Assembly (NCBI GenBank): GCA_049673305.1
Contig: JBATXM010000260.1
Location: 20,203 to 84,202, forward strand
Length of the DNA: 64,000 nt
DNA from: GCA-003244245 sp049673305
Lineage (GTDB): Bacteria > Actinomycetota > Actinomycetes > Mycobacteriales > Pseudonocardiaceae
Direction: 5' to 3'
A program made the position numbers and the translations under genes. Of this stretch, positions 51,519 to 59,410 are shown one piece after another; the stretch's first letter is position 1; the number at the start of each line of letters is the position of its first letter. The notes under the pieces were generated by a model that saw only the letters and a list, made by a program, of their open reading frames with translations, had not been told where the DNA came from and did not search any database.

Positions 51519-53447
51519 TCACGCCAGCGTTGCTTTCACGCCAGGTGCAAGTGAGAGCCGGTGTGGGTTGACGGCAAGTAGGCCCGCCATCGCTTCGCCG
51601 AGCCCACGGAACAGCATGGGCCAGCCCGCGACGGGGTCGGTATCATTATCAACGTGTATGATGATGCTCGACTCCAAGCCTCCGGCGAGGCCGTCAACGA
51701 AATCGTCAAGATCCTCGGAGTAAAGACCATTCACTAAAGTGTGTCCCACCAGGAAATTCTTGCGGAATTCTCCATAGTCCTGCGACATCGGTACATATTT
51801 CCAGAACTTGCGACCCTCCATGCTGATGCCAACACGGATAGGCTGATGCGGTCCTACGTTTGGATCTTTGATGCTTGAGCCGGCTCCGTGGATGCCGAAT
51901 TTTTCCATTCGCTCGATAGCCACATAACGGAGAGCCCTGCCGAGGGTCATTCCGATATCCTCGGTAACGACATGACTTGAGCTGAGCCGTATCGCTTCAT
52001 ACGTCACGTCGAGCTGGAGCGCTGCTCCCTCGGCGAACTCGGCCAGTAAGTCGACCATGCCGGCCACATTGATTGAACTTGCAACGTTGATGGTGCAGCG
52101 AACTGAAGGGGCGCCAAGGAGCAGATTTACTCTTACGACGCTTTCCGCCGTACGCCGTTCAAGGCTGGCTCCCCACTCGGACACGCGCTGTACTGTCCAG
52201 CCCCGTTCGACGGCCCGCTGCCCTGTCTCCGGCAGGGGTTTGGCTGGGGATTTTGTTCCCGCATTGCTCGGCGGATTGGGCGCCACGGGCTGTTCGTTAA
52301 ACATCGTGTCAAGCGTGATGCCAACGCCCCGGAAAATTCCTTCCCAGGTGTGGTGCGGGTCTTCGAAACTTGCGACGAGAATTTTGAGGTCAAGATCGCC
52401 TCCGGCGCCGAGGCCTTTAAGTACCTCTACCAAGGGTTTGCCGTCTGAGAGCTGCTCCGCCCGGCTGCTGAGAAACCACTCGAGATCAACCTGTCGCGAA
52501 GCGGTCAGGACCGCCCCGCCGGAACTTGTTGTGGTCACCTGGATTTCTGCGCTGCCGTCGTCAATCATTCCGATTGTCCGCGCGGCTTCCCGTCTGATCG
52601 ACAGCTTCCGAACTTCTCGGCCGAGCGCTGAGCCGAGTCCACGCCAGTCATCGTTAGTCCATGACAAATCTATCGAGCAGCCCAATCTCCAGGCGATGTG
52701 TTCGATCATGTGGCTGACGAACTCATTCGGAGAGGACAGGGTCTTCGACATCACCCCCGCTCTGCCTAGCGAGACGTAACACCTCGTGAAGCTGGTATAG
52801 CAGCGCGAGACATGCGAAGATTCCGACAACTCGGAAAATGAATTGGCGCCGGTGGCAACAGCGACCGTATAGCAGCCAGCTGTACTGGCGGCTTCGGCGC
52901 CGAGCAGTGAGTCCTCGACCGCCACGCACACGGAGGTTTGGAGGCCCAGGCGAGTGGCTGCTTCCTGGTAGGTATCCGGAGCCGGTTTCTTCCGCAAGCC
53001 TGGTTCGTCGTTCCCGACAATAACATCCACGACAAGCCCAGTTCCAGCCAGAATTTCGTGAATCTCACCGTGTGGGTTGTTGGAGACTACACCGATGGGC
53101 ATACCCTGGCCGCGGGCCGCTTCGATGATCTCAGGAATGCCGTCATGGGTTGCTATATCCGCTACCCGGCGGTGCGACTTATACTTGTCGGCAAGCCGTA
53201 AGATGGCTTCCGGAGCGAGCCCAAGCGCACACGTTTCTGAGATCTTGCGCCAGAAATCTGGAATTGCGTGCGGAAAGTTCTCCCGGATCACCGACCGAGG
53301 CACCTCCACAACGGAATTCAGCTCCTCCTGGAGGAGTTTTCCCACGATCTCGTAGTCGAGAGACAGCGAATCAAGCAAGACGCCGTCGAGGTCGAAGAGC
53401 AGGGCGGCAGTGCATTCGGGGATGTCGAGACGGCCAGCCAGAAGCAT
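51519..53447 (-). CDS. HAD phosphatase fused to two HisB-like (IGP dehydratase) domains
   Basis: A 642-residue fusion. Residues 10-220 form a beta-phosphoglucomutase-type HAD phosphatase: FDLDGVLLDS (D19, D21), VVSNN (S122), KKPAPDTYQEAATRLG (K153/154) and AVEDS (E178, D179). Residues about 235-385 and 420-625 each resemble imidazoleglycerol-phosphate dehydratase. The first keeps FVSHMIEHIA and the second metal motif DPHHTWEGIF (H365, H366, E369) but has no first HHxxED. The second keeps SSHVVTEDIGMTLGRAL (H492, E496, D497) but ends DPVAGWPMLF in place of the second HHxxE. The HAD is unlike the one in E. coli HisB. Transcribed with the HisD-like gene; no strong ribosome binding site precedes ATG 53447. 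Confidence 0.8.
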   Translation of the reverse strand: MLLAGRLDIPECTAALLFDLDGVLLDSLSLDYEIVGKLLQEELNSVVEVPRSVIRENFPHAIPDFWRKISETCALGLAPEAILRLADKYKSHRRVADIATHDGIPEIIEAARGQGMPIGVVSNNPHGEIHEILAGTGLVVDVIVGNDEPGLRKKPAPDTYQEAATRLGLQTSVCVAVEDSLLGAEAASTAGCYTVAVATGANSFSELSESSHVSRCYTSFTRCYVSLGRAGVMSKTLSSPNEFVSHMIEHIAWRLGCSIDLSWTNDDWRGLGSALGREVRKLSIRREAARTIGMIDDGSAEIQVTTTSSGGAVLTASRQVDLEWFLSSRAEQLSDGKPLVEVLKGLGAGGDLDLKILVASFEDPHHTWEGIFRGVGITLDTMFNEQPVAPNPPSNAGTKSPAKPLPETGQRAVERGWTVQRVSEWGASLERRTAESVVRVNLLLGAPSVRCTINVASSINVAGMVDLLAEFAEGAALQLDVTYEAIRLSSSHVVTEDIGMTLGRALRYVAIERMEKFGIHGAGSSIKDPNVGPHQPIRVGISMEGRKFWKYVPMSQDYGEFRKNFLVGHTLVNGLYSEDLDDFVDGLAGGLESSIIIHVDNDTDPVAGWPMLFRGLGEAMAGLLAVNPHRLSLAPGVKATLA

Positions 53448-53449
53448 GG

Positions 53450-53822
53450 AGGAGATACTACCTGGCCGGCATGCTTCTGGGCATGTTTCTGGGCGGCCAG
53501 CTCGGTCGTGAGCGTCATCTCACCAGCGATGGTGCCGACGATCTCTGGGGTGTGCGTGAACACCTCGACGGCCTGGGCCATCCGCTCGGGCTTGCCGTCC
53601 GGCGTGAAGTGCGACACCGTGAGGTAACTGCCCGGCGCAAGCTTCTCCCGGTAGCTGGCGACGACGCCCCAAGCTGGCGACGACGCCCCAAGGATCATCG
53701 AAGTCTGGCACGAACTCCAGGACCCCGACCATGCGCAGGCCGAGTGGCTGCGCATGGTCCAGCAACCGGTGCGTCTCGGGCGCGTTGCCTACCGTGGGAT
53801 TGTGCCCCCTTACCCAGCGCAT
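53450..53822 (-). pseudogene. DUF574-type SAM methyltransferase remnant
   Basis: The first frame reads PETHRLLDHAQPLGLRMVG and VLEFVPDFDDPWGVVAS; a second frame continues GVVASYREKLAPGSYLTVSH and GKPERMAQAVEVFTHTPEIV. Together they match the C-terminal half of DUF574 methyltransferases, as in the intact gene at 54976. The shift is caused by a 19-bp tandem duplication (53653-53671 = 53672-53690). The 3' end runs into the start of the HAD-HisB gene, and the N-terminal half is missing. Confidence 0.78.
53653..53690. repeat. 19-bp tandem duplication inside the methyltransferase remnant
   Basis: AGCTGGCGACGACGCCCCA occurs twice in immediate succession. Because 19 is not a multiple of 3 it shifts the frame. 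Both copies are identical, so the event is recent or unselected. Confidence 0.9.
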
Positions 53823-53839
53823 AGTCGTAAATGGGGGTT

Positions 53840-54082
53840 ATGCCGCGAAGCAAGCAGCGCCTCAGTCTCACCCTCACTGTTGGTTGCCCGCGTCCAATCA
53901 AGGATATCTTGGTCGGTTGGTGTTTGCCGACCAATCTCCAGCATGGACACCTTGGAAGCAGACCACGTGAGCGACTCCGCGAGCTGTTTGCCGGTTGGTC
54001 CGGCTTGCTGGCGCAGCTCGCGGAGTCGTTTGCCAAGCGCGTTGCGGGCCTCGTCAACGCTGGTAGACCCACTAATACGCAC
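53840..54082 (-). pseudogene. XRE helix-turn-helix remnant
   Basis: From ATG 54082 the frame reads MRISGSTSVDEARNALGKRL, RELRQQAGPTGKQLAESL and WSASKVSMLEIGRQTPTDQD, a full XRE HTH like the DUF5753 regulators. After LDWTRATNSEGETEALL it runs directly into the methyltransferase remnant and the ligand domain is absent. A deletion appears to have joined a regulator head to a methyltransferase tail. Confidence 0.75.
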
Positions 54083-54244
54083 TAATACGGCAGCCGCAGT
54101 GTGTGATCTTCGAGCGCGCGCACACCACCATATGATCGACTTCGCGATGGAGGAAGTGACCTAACGGGCGGACAGGCGAGGCTCAGAGCCGTGAACTCGA
54201 CGAGATCGACCTAAAACAGCCCAAAAACGTCGTTGACGCCGAGT
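54083..54244. other. Short spacer, no gene seen
   Basis: No convincing coding frame or repeat. It separates the XRE remnant from the DUF6879-like frame and probably holds old promoters for both. Confidence 0.4.
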
Positions 54245-54742
54245 TCATGGACAGCGCCGACCGCGCACTGGCCACGCTGCGCCCGCGACCACGCATACCA
54301 CTACCAGCGACAACACCTCACAATGTGCGACTGTAGTACTAACCCTGCTCGGTGTCACAGTCGTCCCGTCTGACGGCGTGGTGCCGGGCGGCATCGGGCC
54401 AATAGTTGTGCCGCACAATCTCGGCCGCGTCCTCAGCCCAAACCGACTGTAGTCGGTCAGTGGCAAACGCACCACGCGCACATGCGAAAACAGGCGACCT
54501 TCGGCCGTTGCCTCGTGAATCATGCCGAACCAACTTTCGGCCCACGACCTATCGACTTGTTCACCGGTTCGGAATTTTCTGAACGACTCAGCCTCGCGCG
54601 GCGCGTTGTAGCTGTCCCGCACTTCCAAGCGGAAAGCTGTGTGCTCGAAGGTGCGAAACAGTCGGCTGAACTCGTCCCCGGTGAGCAGGCTCAGCGCTTG
54701 ATCTCCGCCCGTTGCCGCGCCGACGGCGCCGCGCTGCGCCAC
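54245..54742 (-). pseudogene. DUF6879-like protein with altered C-terminus
   Basis: From GTG 54742 the frame gives LLTGDEFSRLFRTFEHTAF, RLEVRDSYNAPREAESFRKF, SWAESWFGMIHEATAEGRL and VRVVRLPLTDYSRFGL, the DUF6879 family pattern. Beyond about residue 100 (near 54430) the sequence turns into a Thr/Val-rich tail that does not fit the family, so a frameshift or fusion is likely. DUF6879 genes accompany XRE/DUF397 units. It is called a pseudogene with moderate certainty; a shortened protein could still be made. Confidence 0.6.
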
Positions 54743-54975
54743 CCGCGCTAGCCCACCTCCCGATCACCCGGCCAGGTTCGCCCGACCAGGGTGGTGCGGT
54801 GGTCTCCGCTGTCTCCTTCGGAGCCGTGAACACAGCTGCGGTCCTATGGTAAGCAATACGCCAGTAGAGGCCGGTGCCACCAGCGGTGGCCTCGCAGGCG
54901 CATTCCGAGCAGGTTGACTACAATCTCGTGTCACGTCCAGGCACAGCGACGCATCGCAGAGAGGCCTTGCTCGGG

Positions 54976-55800
54976 ATGAACAGTTTAGACACATTCAACC
55001 AGAAACCGCCGCGTGGTCTCGACACCAGTGTGTCGCAGTCGGCTCGGGTCTGGAACTACTGGCTGGGCGGTAAGGACAACTACCCGGTCGACCACGAGGC
55101 TGGTGATCAGTTTGCCGCCATCCTGCCGAGTATCGTCGACGTTGCGCGTGCCTCGCGGGCATTTCTGGTTCGCGCTGTCCGGTACCTGGTCGGCGAGGCA
55201 GGGATCCGTCAGTTCCTCGATGTCGGTACCGGGTTGCCCACCGCCAACAACACCCATGAGGTCGCTCAGGCGACCGCACCGGAGTGCCGCATCGTCTATG
55301 TTGACAACGACCCCATGGTCCTGGTGCATGCTCGTGCCCTGCTCACTAGCACTCCCGAAGGCGTCACCGATTACGTCGACGCGGATCTGCGTGACACCGA
55401 CACCGTCCTGCGGGAGGCGGCCCGGACTCTGGACTTCACCCAGCCCATCGCCCTCATGGTGATGGGGACCATTGAACACATCGTGGACACCGACGAGGCG
55501 TACACGATCGTGAACCGCCTGCTGGAGCCACTAGCCTCGGGCAGCTACCTGGTGCTGTATGACCCCACCACCGACGGCGTCCATGGCAAAGCGATGTTCG
55601 AGGCATGCCGGCTCTGGAACGAAAGTGGTGGAACCCCACCGGTCGCGGTCCGCGACAGCCAGGAGATCGCCCGATTCTTTGACCGCCTGGAGTTAGTAGA
55701 GCCGGGCGTGGTCTCGGTGCCACTGTGGCGACCCGACCCCTGTCAGATCGGCGTTCCCACAGAGGTGAACACGTTCGGCGGCGTCGGACGCAAGCCCTGA
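54976..55800 (+). CDS. DUF574 (Methyltransf_19) SAM-dependent methyltransferase
   Basis: A 274-residue intact member of the actinomycete DUF574 family. The hallmark N-terminus is RVWNYWLGGKDNYPVDHEAG. Motif I reads FLDVGTGLPTANNTHEVAQ, followed by IVYVDNDPMVLVHARALL, and the C-terminal FFDRLELVEPGVVSVPLWRP is complete. ATG at 54976 is chosen; the open frame to 54874 lacks family similarity. Substrates are unknown; such genes cluster with XRE/DUF397/DUF6879 genes, as the neighbouring remnants show. Confidence 0.9.
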   Translation: MNSLDTFNQKPPRGLDTSVSQSARVWNYWLGGKDNYPVDHEAGDQFAAILPSIVDVARASRAFLVRAVRYLVGEAGIRQFLDVGTGLPTANNTHEVAQATAPECRIVYVDNDPMVLVHARALLTSTPEGVTDYVDADLRDTDTVLREAARTLDFTQPIALMVMGTIEHIVDTDEAYTIVNRLLEPLASGSYLVLYDPTTDGVHGKAMFEACRLWNESGGTPPVAVRDSQEIARFFDRLELVEPGVVSVPLWRPDPCQIGVPTEVNTFGGVGRKP

Positions 55801-55836
55801 CGGCGCCGGTACCCTCAGCCTCGATCCACCGATTGG

Positions 55837-56754
55837 CTACTGAGCCGAGATCGTCGCGGCGATGACGTCGGCGGTGGTGATGCGGAGCAGGCCTGGATTG
55901 GGCTGGTTCGCGAAGGTGTCACCGGGGGTGCCGGCCCACAGCGCTACATGCTGCGGACGGTCTGGGGGTGGCCCCCAGTGTTGCGGGGACACCGGGCCGA
56001 AGAGGACCACCGAGGGTGTGCCGTAGGCGGTGGCGAGGTGGGCGATGCCGGTATCCCCACACACCACCAGCGACGCTGCGGCGACCAGGGCGGCGAGTTG
56101 GGACAGCGTCGTGCGGCCAGCGAGCATGGCGTCGTCGGGCAGGTTAGCCGCAGCAGTTACCTGAGCTGCGAGGGAGCGCTCAGCCGCGCTGCCGGTCACC
56201 ACCACCTGTCGCCCTCGGCTGGCCAACCGGCGAGCTACCTCCGCATACCGCTCGGCGGGCCAGCGCCGGGCGGCGAAGCCGCAGCCGGGGTGCACGATGA
56301 CCGCTCCTGGTGCTGGGCTCGGTGTCTGGGGGCGGCCCAGCGCTAGGTCGGCCGGGTCGGTGGGGATACCGAAGTGTTCCAGCAGCCGGCACCACCGGTG
56401 CACCTCATGCAGGTCGCCGTCCCACCCGGGGCCTGGTTCGCCGGGTAGGGCATGGGTGAGCAGGACCGCAGGTTGCAGCGCGCGCAGGATGCGGGTGCTC
56501 TGCGGTCCTCGTCCATGCAGGTTGACCGCGACAGCCGGTGGTGACTTCCGCCAGGGCAGCGCACCCAGCGCAGCGGTGGGCAGCAGATCGTCCACGGCTG
56601 CGGTGAGCAGCGCGAGCTCACGCAGCAGTGCCGGGGCGGCGAGCACCAACCGGTGATCGGGGTAGCCGGATCGCAGGCCGCGTAGCGCCGGTACCGCGGT
56701 CAGCAGGTCGCCAAGGCCCAGCGCGCGCAGCACCAGCACCGTGGCGCGGGTCAC
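55837..56754 (-). CDS. Glycosyltransferase family 9 (heptosyltransferase-like)
   Basis: A 305-residue GT9 enzyme. It begins (M)TRATVLVLRALGLGDLLTAV, the GT9 N-terminal signature, and has AVIVHPGCGFAARRWPAERY and the donor-binding end LVVCGDTGIAHLATAYGTPS followed by VVLFGPVSP. GTG 56754 overlaps the SDR stop by 4 bases (GTGA), which supports it over the longer frame to 56805. GT9 enzymes typically transfer heptose; with gmhA and hldE in the same operon this is likely here. It is the last gene of the operon. Confidence 0.9.
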   Translation of the reverse strand: MTRATVLVLRALGLGDLLTAVPALRGLRSGYPDHRLVLAAPALLRELALLTAAVDDLLPTAALGALPWRKSPPAVAVNLHGRGPQSTRILRALQPAVLLTHALPGEPGPGWDGDLHEVHRWCRLLEHFGIPTDPADLALGRPQTPSPAPGAVIVHPGCGFAARRWPAERYAEVARRLASRGRQVVVTGSAAERSLAAQVTAAANLPDDAMLAGRTTLSQLAALVAAASLVVCGDTGIAHLATAYGTPSVVLFGPVSPQHWGPPPDRPQHVALWAGTPGDTFANQPNPGLLRITTADVIAATISAQ

Positions 56755-57440
56755 GGCCAGGACGACTCCTGCGACGAGCAGACCACCATCTCCCGCACCT
56801 CGCATCCCGGTGGTTGGCGCAGTGCGTGGATCACCGTTGCCGCCACGTCCTGCGGGCGGTTGAGCTTGGCGTCCGGCGGCGGTTTGTACTGCTCATCGCG
56901 GCCATCGAAGAATGGTGTGTGCATGCCCCCGGGGATCAGCAGGGTCACGCCGATCCGCCCGGCGGTCTCGGCGGCCAGCGCGCGGGTGAAACCGATCACG
57001 CCGAACTTGGCGGCGCAGTAGGCCGTCGCGTCGGGAAAGACCCGCACGCCGAGGGTGGACGAGCAGGTCACCACCGTCCCCCTGGAGCGCTCGAGGTACG
57101 GCAGCGCGGCCCGGACCACCCTGGCGGTACCCAACAGGTTGACCGCGACCACTCGTTCCCACTCGTCGGCGGGCACCTCGCCGAAGGGGCCGCAGGAGTC
57201 GATCCCGGCGGCGGTGAATACCGCCTGCAGCTGATGGCCGGCGGTTGCTACCAAGGCGGCGACGGCATTTTCGGTGGCGACCCGGTCGGCTAGGTCGACC
57301 TGCACATGATCCACATTGATCGAGGGAGCATTGCGGTCGAGAACTAGCGGGCGCCCGCCGGCGGCGAGCACAGCGTCGACGGTGGCTGCGCCGAGTCCCG
57401 AGGCTCCCCCGGTGATTAGCACATTGCCTAGCGGCCTCAT
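56751..57440 (-). CDS. Short-chain dehydrogenase/reductase
   Basis: A 229-residue classical SDR. The NAD(P) motif is VLITGGASGLGAATVDAVLA, then VFTAAGIDSCGPFGEVPADE, the catalytic Ser/Tyr/Lys in CSSTLGVRVFPDATAYCAAK. In this operon it might act on the sugar nucleotide, but it is too short and of the wrong SDR class for the heptose epimerase HldD. It overlaps the downstream GT9 start by 4 bases and lies 9 bases after hldE. Confidence 0.88.
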   Translation of the reverse strand: MRPLGNVLITGGASGLGAATVDAVLAAGGRPLVLDRNAPSINVDHVQVDLADRVATENAVAALVATAGHQLQAVFTAAGIDSCGPFGEVPADEWERVVAVNLLGTARVVRAALPYLERSRGTVVTCSSTLGVRVFPDATAYCAAKFGVIGFTRALAAETAGRIGVTLLIPGGMHTPFFDGRDEQYKPPPDAKLNRPQDVAATVIHALRQPPGCEVREMVVCSSQESSWP

Positions 57441-57449
57441 ACGTTCTCC

Positions 57450-58832
57450 TTAATCTCCGGCGCCAGTGTCCGGGGGCTGCGGGGTCCGGGTAGCGGCAAC
57501 GATCCGGCTTGTCGAGTACCCGCTGACGAGCGGGATGAGCACGATCTGGGCACCGTGCCGGCGGAGCACTGCTGCCTCGGGCAAGTCGCTGAGGGTGTAG
57601 TCGCCACCCTTGACCCACACGTCCGGCCGCAGTGTCTCCAGCAGCGCCGCAGGAGTGTCCTCGTCAAACATGATCACCGCGTCGACCGGCTCCAGCGCCT
57701 CGAGCAGCGCGATCCGGTCGGCTGCGGGCACGATCGGCCGGCTGAGACCCTTCCGACGCCGTACCGACTCGTCGGAGTTGACGCACACCACCAGGGCGTC
57801 ACCCAACGCGCCGGCCTGCCTGAGCAGGCTCAGGTGCCCGGGGTGTAGCAGGTCGAAGCAGCCGCCAGTGGCCACCAGCCGCCCACCGCGACGCCGTAGC
57901 TGTGCCACCACATCCCGCGCGGACGGTCGGCTCGACGAGGGCTGCCCGATGGGCGGTGAGCGCATCGATGCCGCGCCACCGCCGGCGACGAATCGCGACG
58001 CGGCGCGGACCGCGGCCGCCACGGCCATGCGCACTGAGCTGTTGACAAGCAGAGCTCCGGTGACGGCGGCAGCGAAAGCGTCGCCCGCACCACAGGGATC
58101 GTGATCCGGCGAAACCTCAATGTCGGGCACTGGGACAGCGGTGCACCCGTCCTCAGTGGCCAGCGCCGCACCGCGGGCACCGAGTGTGATCGCCACCGCG
58201 TCGCAGCACCAGCATGCACGCAACGCCGCGGCGGCTGCCAGTTCCCCAGCTTCGAGCGCGACGGTGCCTGCTGCCTCCGCCTCGTTGGGCGTCACCAAGC
58301 GGCACCCAGGTACTGGTTGGGCTCCCTTCGGGTGGGGATCCCACACCACGGGTACCCGGCGGGCCAGCTCGATGAGCGAGTCGCGAACGGTGAGATTGCC
58401 GGTGACGCCGCGCCCGTAGTCCGAAACCAGCGCCGCATCGGCGTCACGCAGCACGGTCCGGAAACGGTCCCCGGTCGGTGCGCCGTCGGCCAGACCGTCA
58501 CCCGCGTCAACCCGGAGCAGCGAACGACCTCCCGCCCGGACCCTGGTCTTGCACACCGTCGTCCCGCGCAACGGCATCCGCACCACCTCGACGTGAGCGG
58601 CGAGCAGGTCGCCGAGCCGCCGCGCCGCTGGATCGGTGCCCAGCGCGGTCACCAGCACCACGTCATGGCCAGCGTGGGTGGCGAGCACCGCTGCCAACCC
58701 CGCCCCGCCGGGGCGCCAACGCCGCTCTTGGACGTCCACGACGGGAACCGGTGCATCCGGACACAACCGGTCCACCGTGCCCTCGACGTCGCTGTCGAGC
58801 AGCGTGTCGCCGAACATCACTAATCGGCTCAT
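57450..58832 (-). CDS. hldE: Bifunctional heptose-7-phosphate kinase / heptose-1-phosphate nucleotidyltransferase
   Basis: A 460-residue HldE (RfaE). The N-terminal PfkB kinase (residues about 5-305) has RWRPGGAGLAAVLATHAGHD and the catalytic DPCGAGDAFAAAVTGALL. The C-terminal cytidylyltransferase-like domain (about 325-455) has ATGGCFDLLHPGHLSLLRQA and ADRIALLEALEPVDAV, with VKGGDYTLSDLPEA. It phosphorylates D-glycero-D-manno-heptose 7-phosphate at C1 and later adds the nucleotide; ADP or GDP donor cannot be read from sequence. ATG 58832 overlaps the gmhA stop (ATGA). Confidence 0.93.
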   Translation of the reverse strand: MSRLVMFGDTLLDSDVEGTVDRLCPDAPVPVVDVQERRWRPGGAGLAAVLATHAGHDVVLVTALGTDPAARRLGDLLAAHVEVVRMPLRGTTVCKTRVRAGGRSLLRVDAGDGLADGAPTGDRFRTVLRDADAALVSDYGRGVTGNLTVRDSLIELARRVPVVWDPHPKGAQPVPGCRLVTPNEAEAAGTVALEAGELAAAAALRACWCCDAVAITLGARGAALATEDGCTAVPVPDIEVSPDHDPCGAGDAFAAAVTGALLVNSSVRMAVAAAVRAASRFVAGGGAASMRSPPIGQPSSSRPSARDVVAQLRRRGGRLVATGGCFDLLHPGHLSLLRQAGALGDALVVCVNSDESVRRRKGLSRPIVPAADRIALLEALEPVDAVIMFDEDTPAALLETLRPDVWVKGGDYTLSDLPEAAVLRRHGAQIVLIPLVSGYSTSRIVAATRTPQPPDTGAGD

Positions 58833-59410
58833 AGCTGGGGTTTCGGCGCGACCACACCCAACGCGTCGTCGATCGCGATGCACAGCGCGTGGACAATGAC
58901 GAGGTGGATCTCCTGCATGGTCGCGGCGCTGGGAGCCTCGACCGCAATGGCGTCGTCGCAGATTGAGGACAGGGTGTTAGGCGCCGGACCGGTCAGTGCC
59001 CACGCGGTCATGCCGACCTCATGCGCCGCCTTGGCCGCGGCGACCACATTGCGGCTGGCGCCGCTGGTGGACAGCGCGATGAGGACGTCGCCCGGGCGCC
59101 CATGGGCGAAGACCTGCCGGGCGAACGACTCATTCCCGCCGTAGTCGTTGCCAATCGCGGTGAGCGCTGAGGTATCCGCGTGCAGGGCGATCGCGGACAA
59201 CGGGCGCCGCTCGTGCAGGAAGCGGCCGACGAGCTCGCCGGTGAGATGTTGGGCCTCGGCGGCGCTGCCACCATTGCCGCAGGCGAGCAATCGTCCGCCG
59301 CCGTTGAACACACCGGCGAGGTGGCGTCCCCACCGCTCGGTCTGTGCGCTGGCGATGTGCTCCATCCGGATCAGCGCGGTTCGCAGCGCCGCGAAGTGTT
59401 CGCGACTCAT
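58829..59410 (-). CDS. gmhA: Sedoheptulose-7-phosphate isomerase
   Basis: A 193-residue SIS-domain enzyme converting sedoheptulose 7-phosphate to D-glycero-D-manno-heptopyranose 7-phosphate, the first committed step of heptose synthesis. Visible: ACGNGGSAAEAQHLTGELVG, LIALSTSGASRNVVAAAKAA and the C-terminal MQEIHLVIVHALCIAIDDAL. All key residues of GmhA are in place. The start overlaps the upstream glycosyltransferase stop by 4 bases. Confidence 0.94.
   Translation of the reverse strand: MSREHFAALRTALIRMEHIASAQTERWGRHLAGVFNGGGRLLACGNGGSAAEAQHLTGELVGRFLHERRPLSAIALHADTSALTAIGNDYGGNESFARQVFAHGRPGDVLIALSTSGASRNVVAAAKAAHEVGMTAWALTGPAPNTLSSICDDAIAVEAPSAATMQEIHLVIVHALCIAIDDALGVVAPKPQL

Noticed and set aside
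51519..53447. E. coli-type bifunctional HisB (histidinol phosphatase-IGPD)
   Set aside because: The HAD domain is of the beta-phosphoglucomutase subfamily with different motifs, there are two dehydratase-like domains, and both have lost metal motifs.
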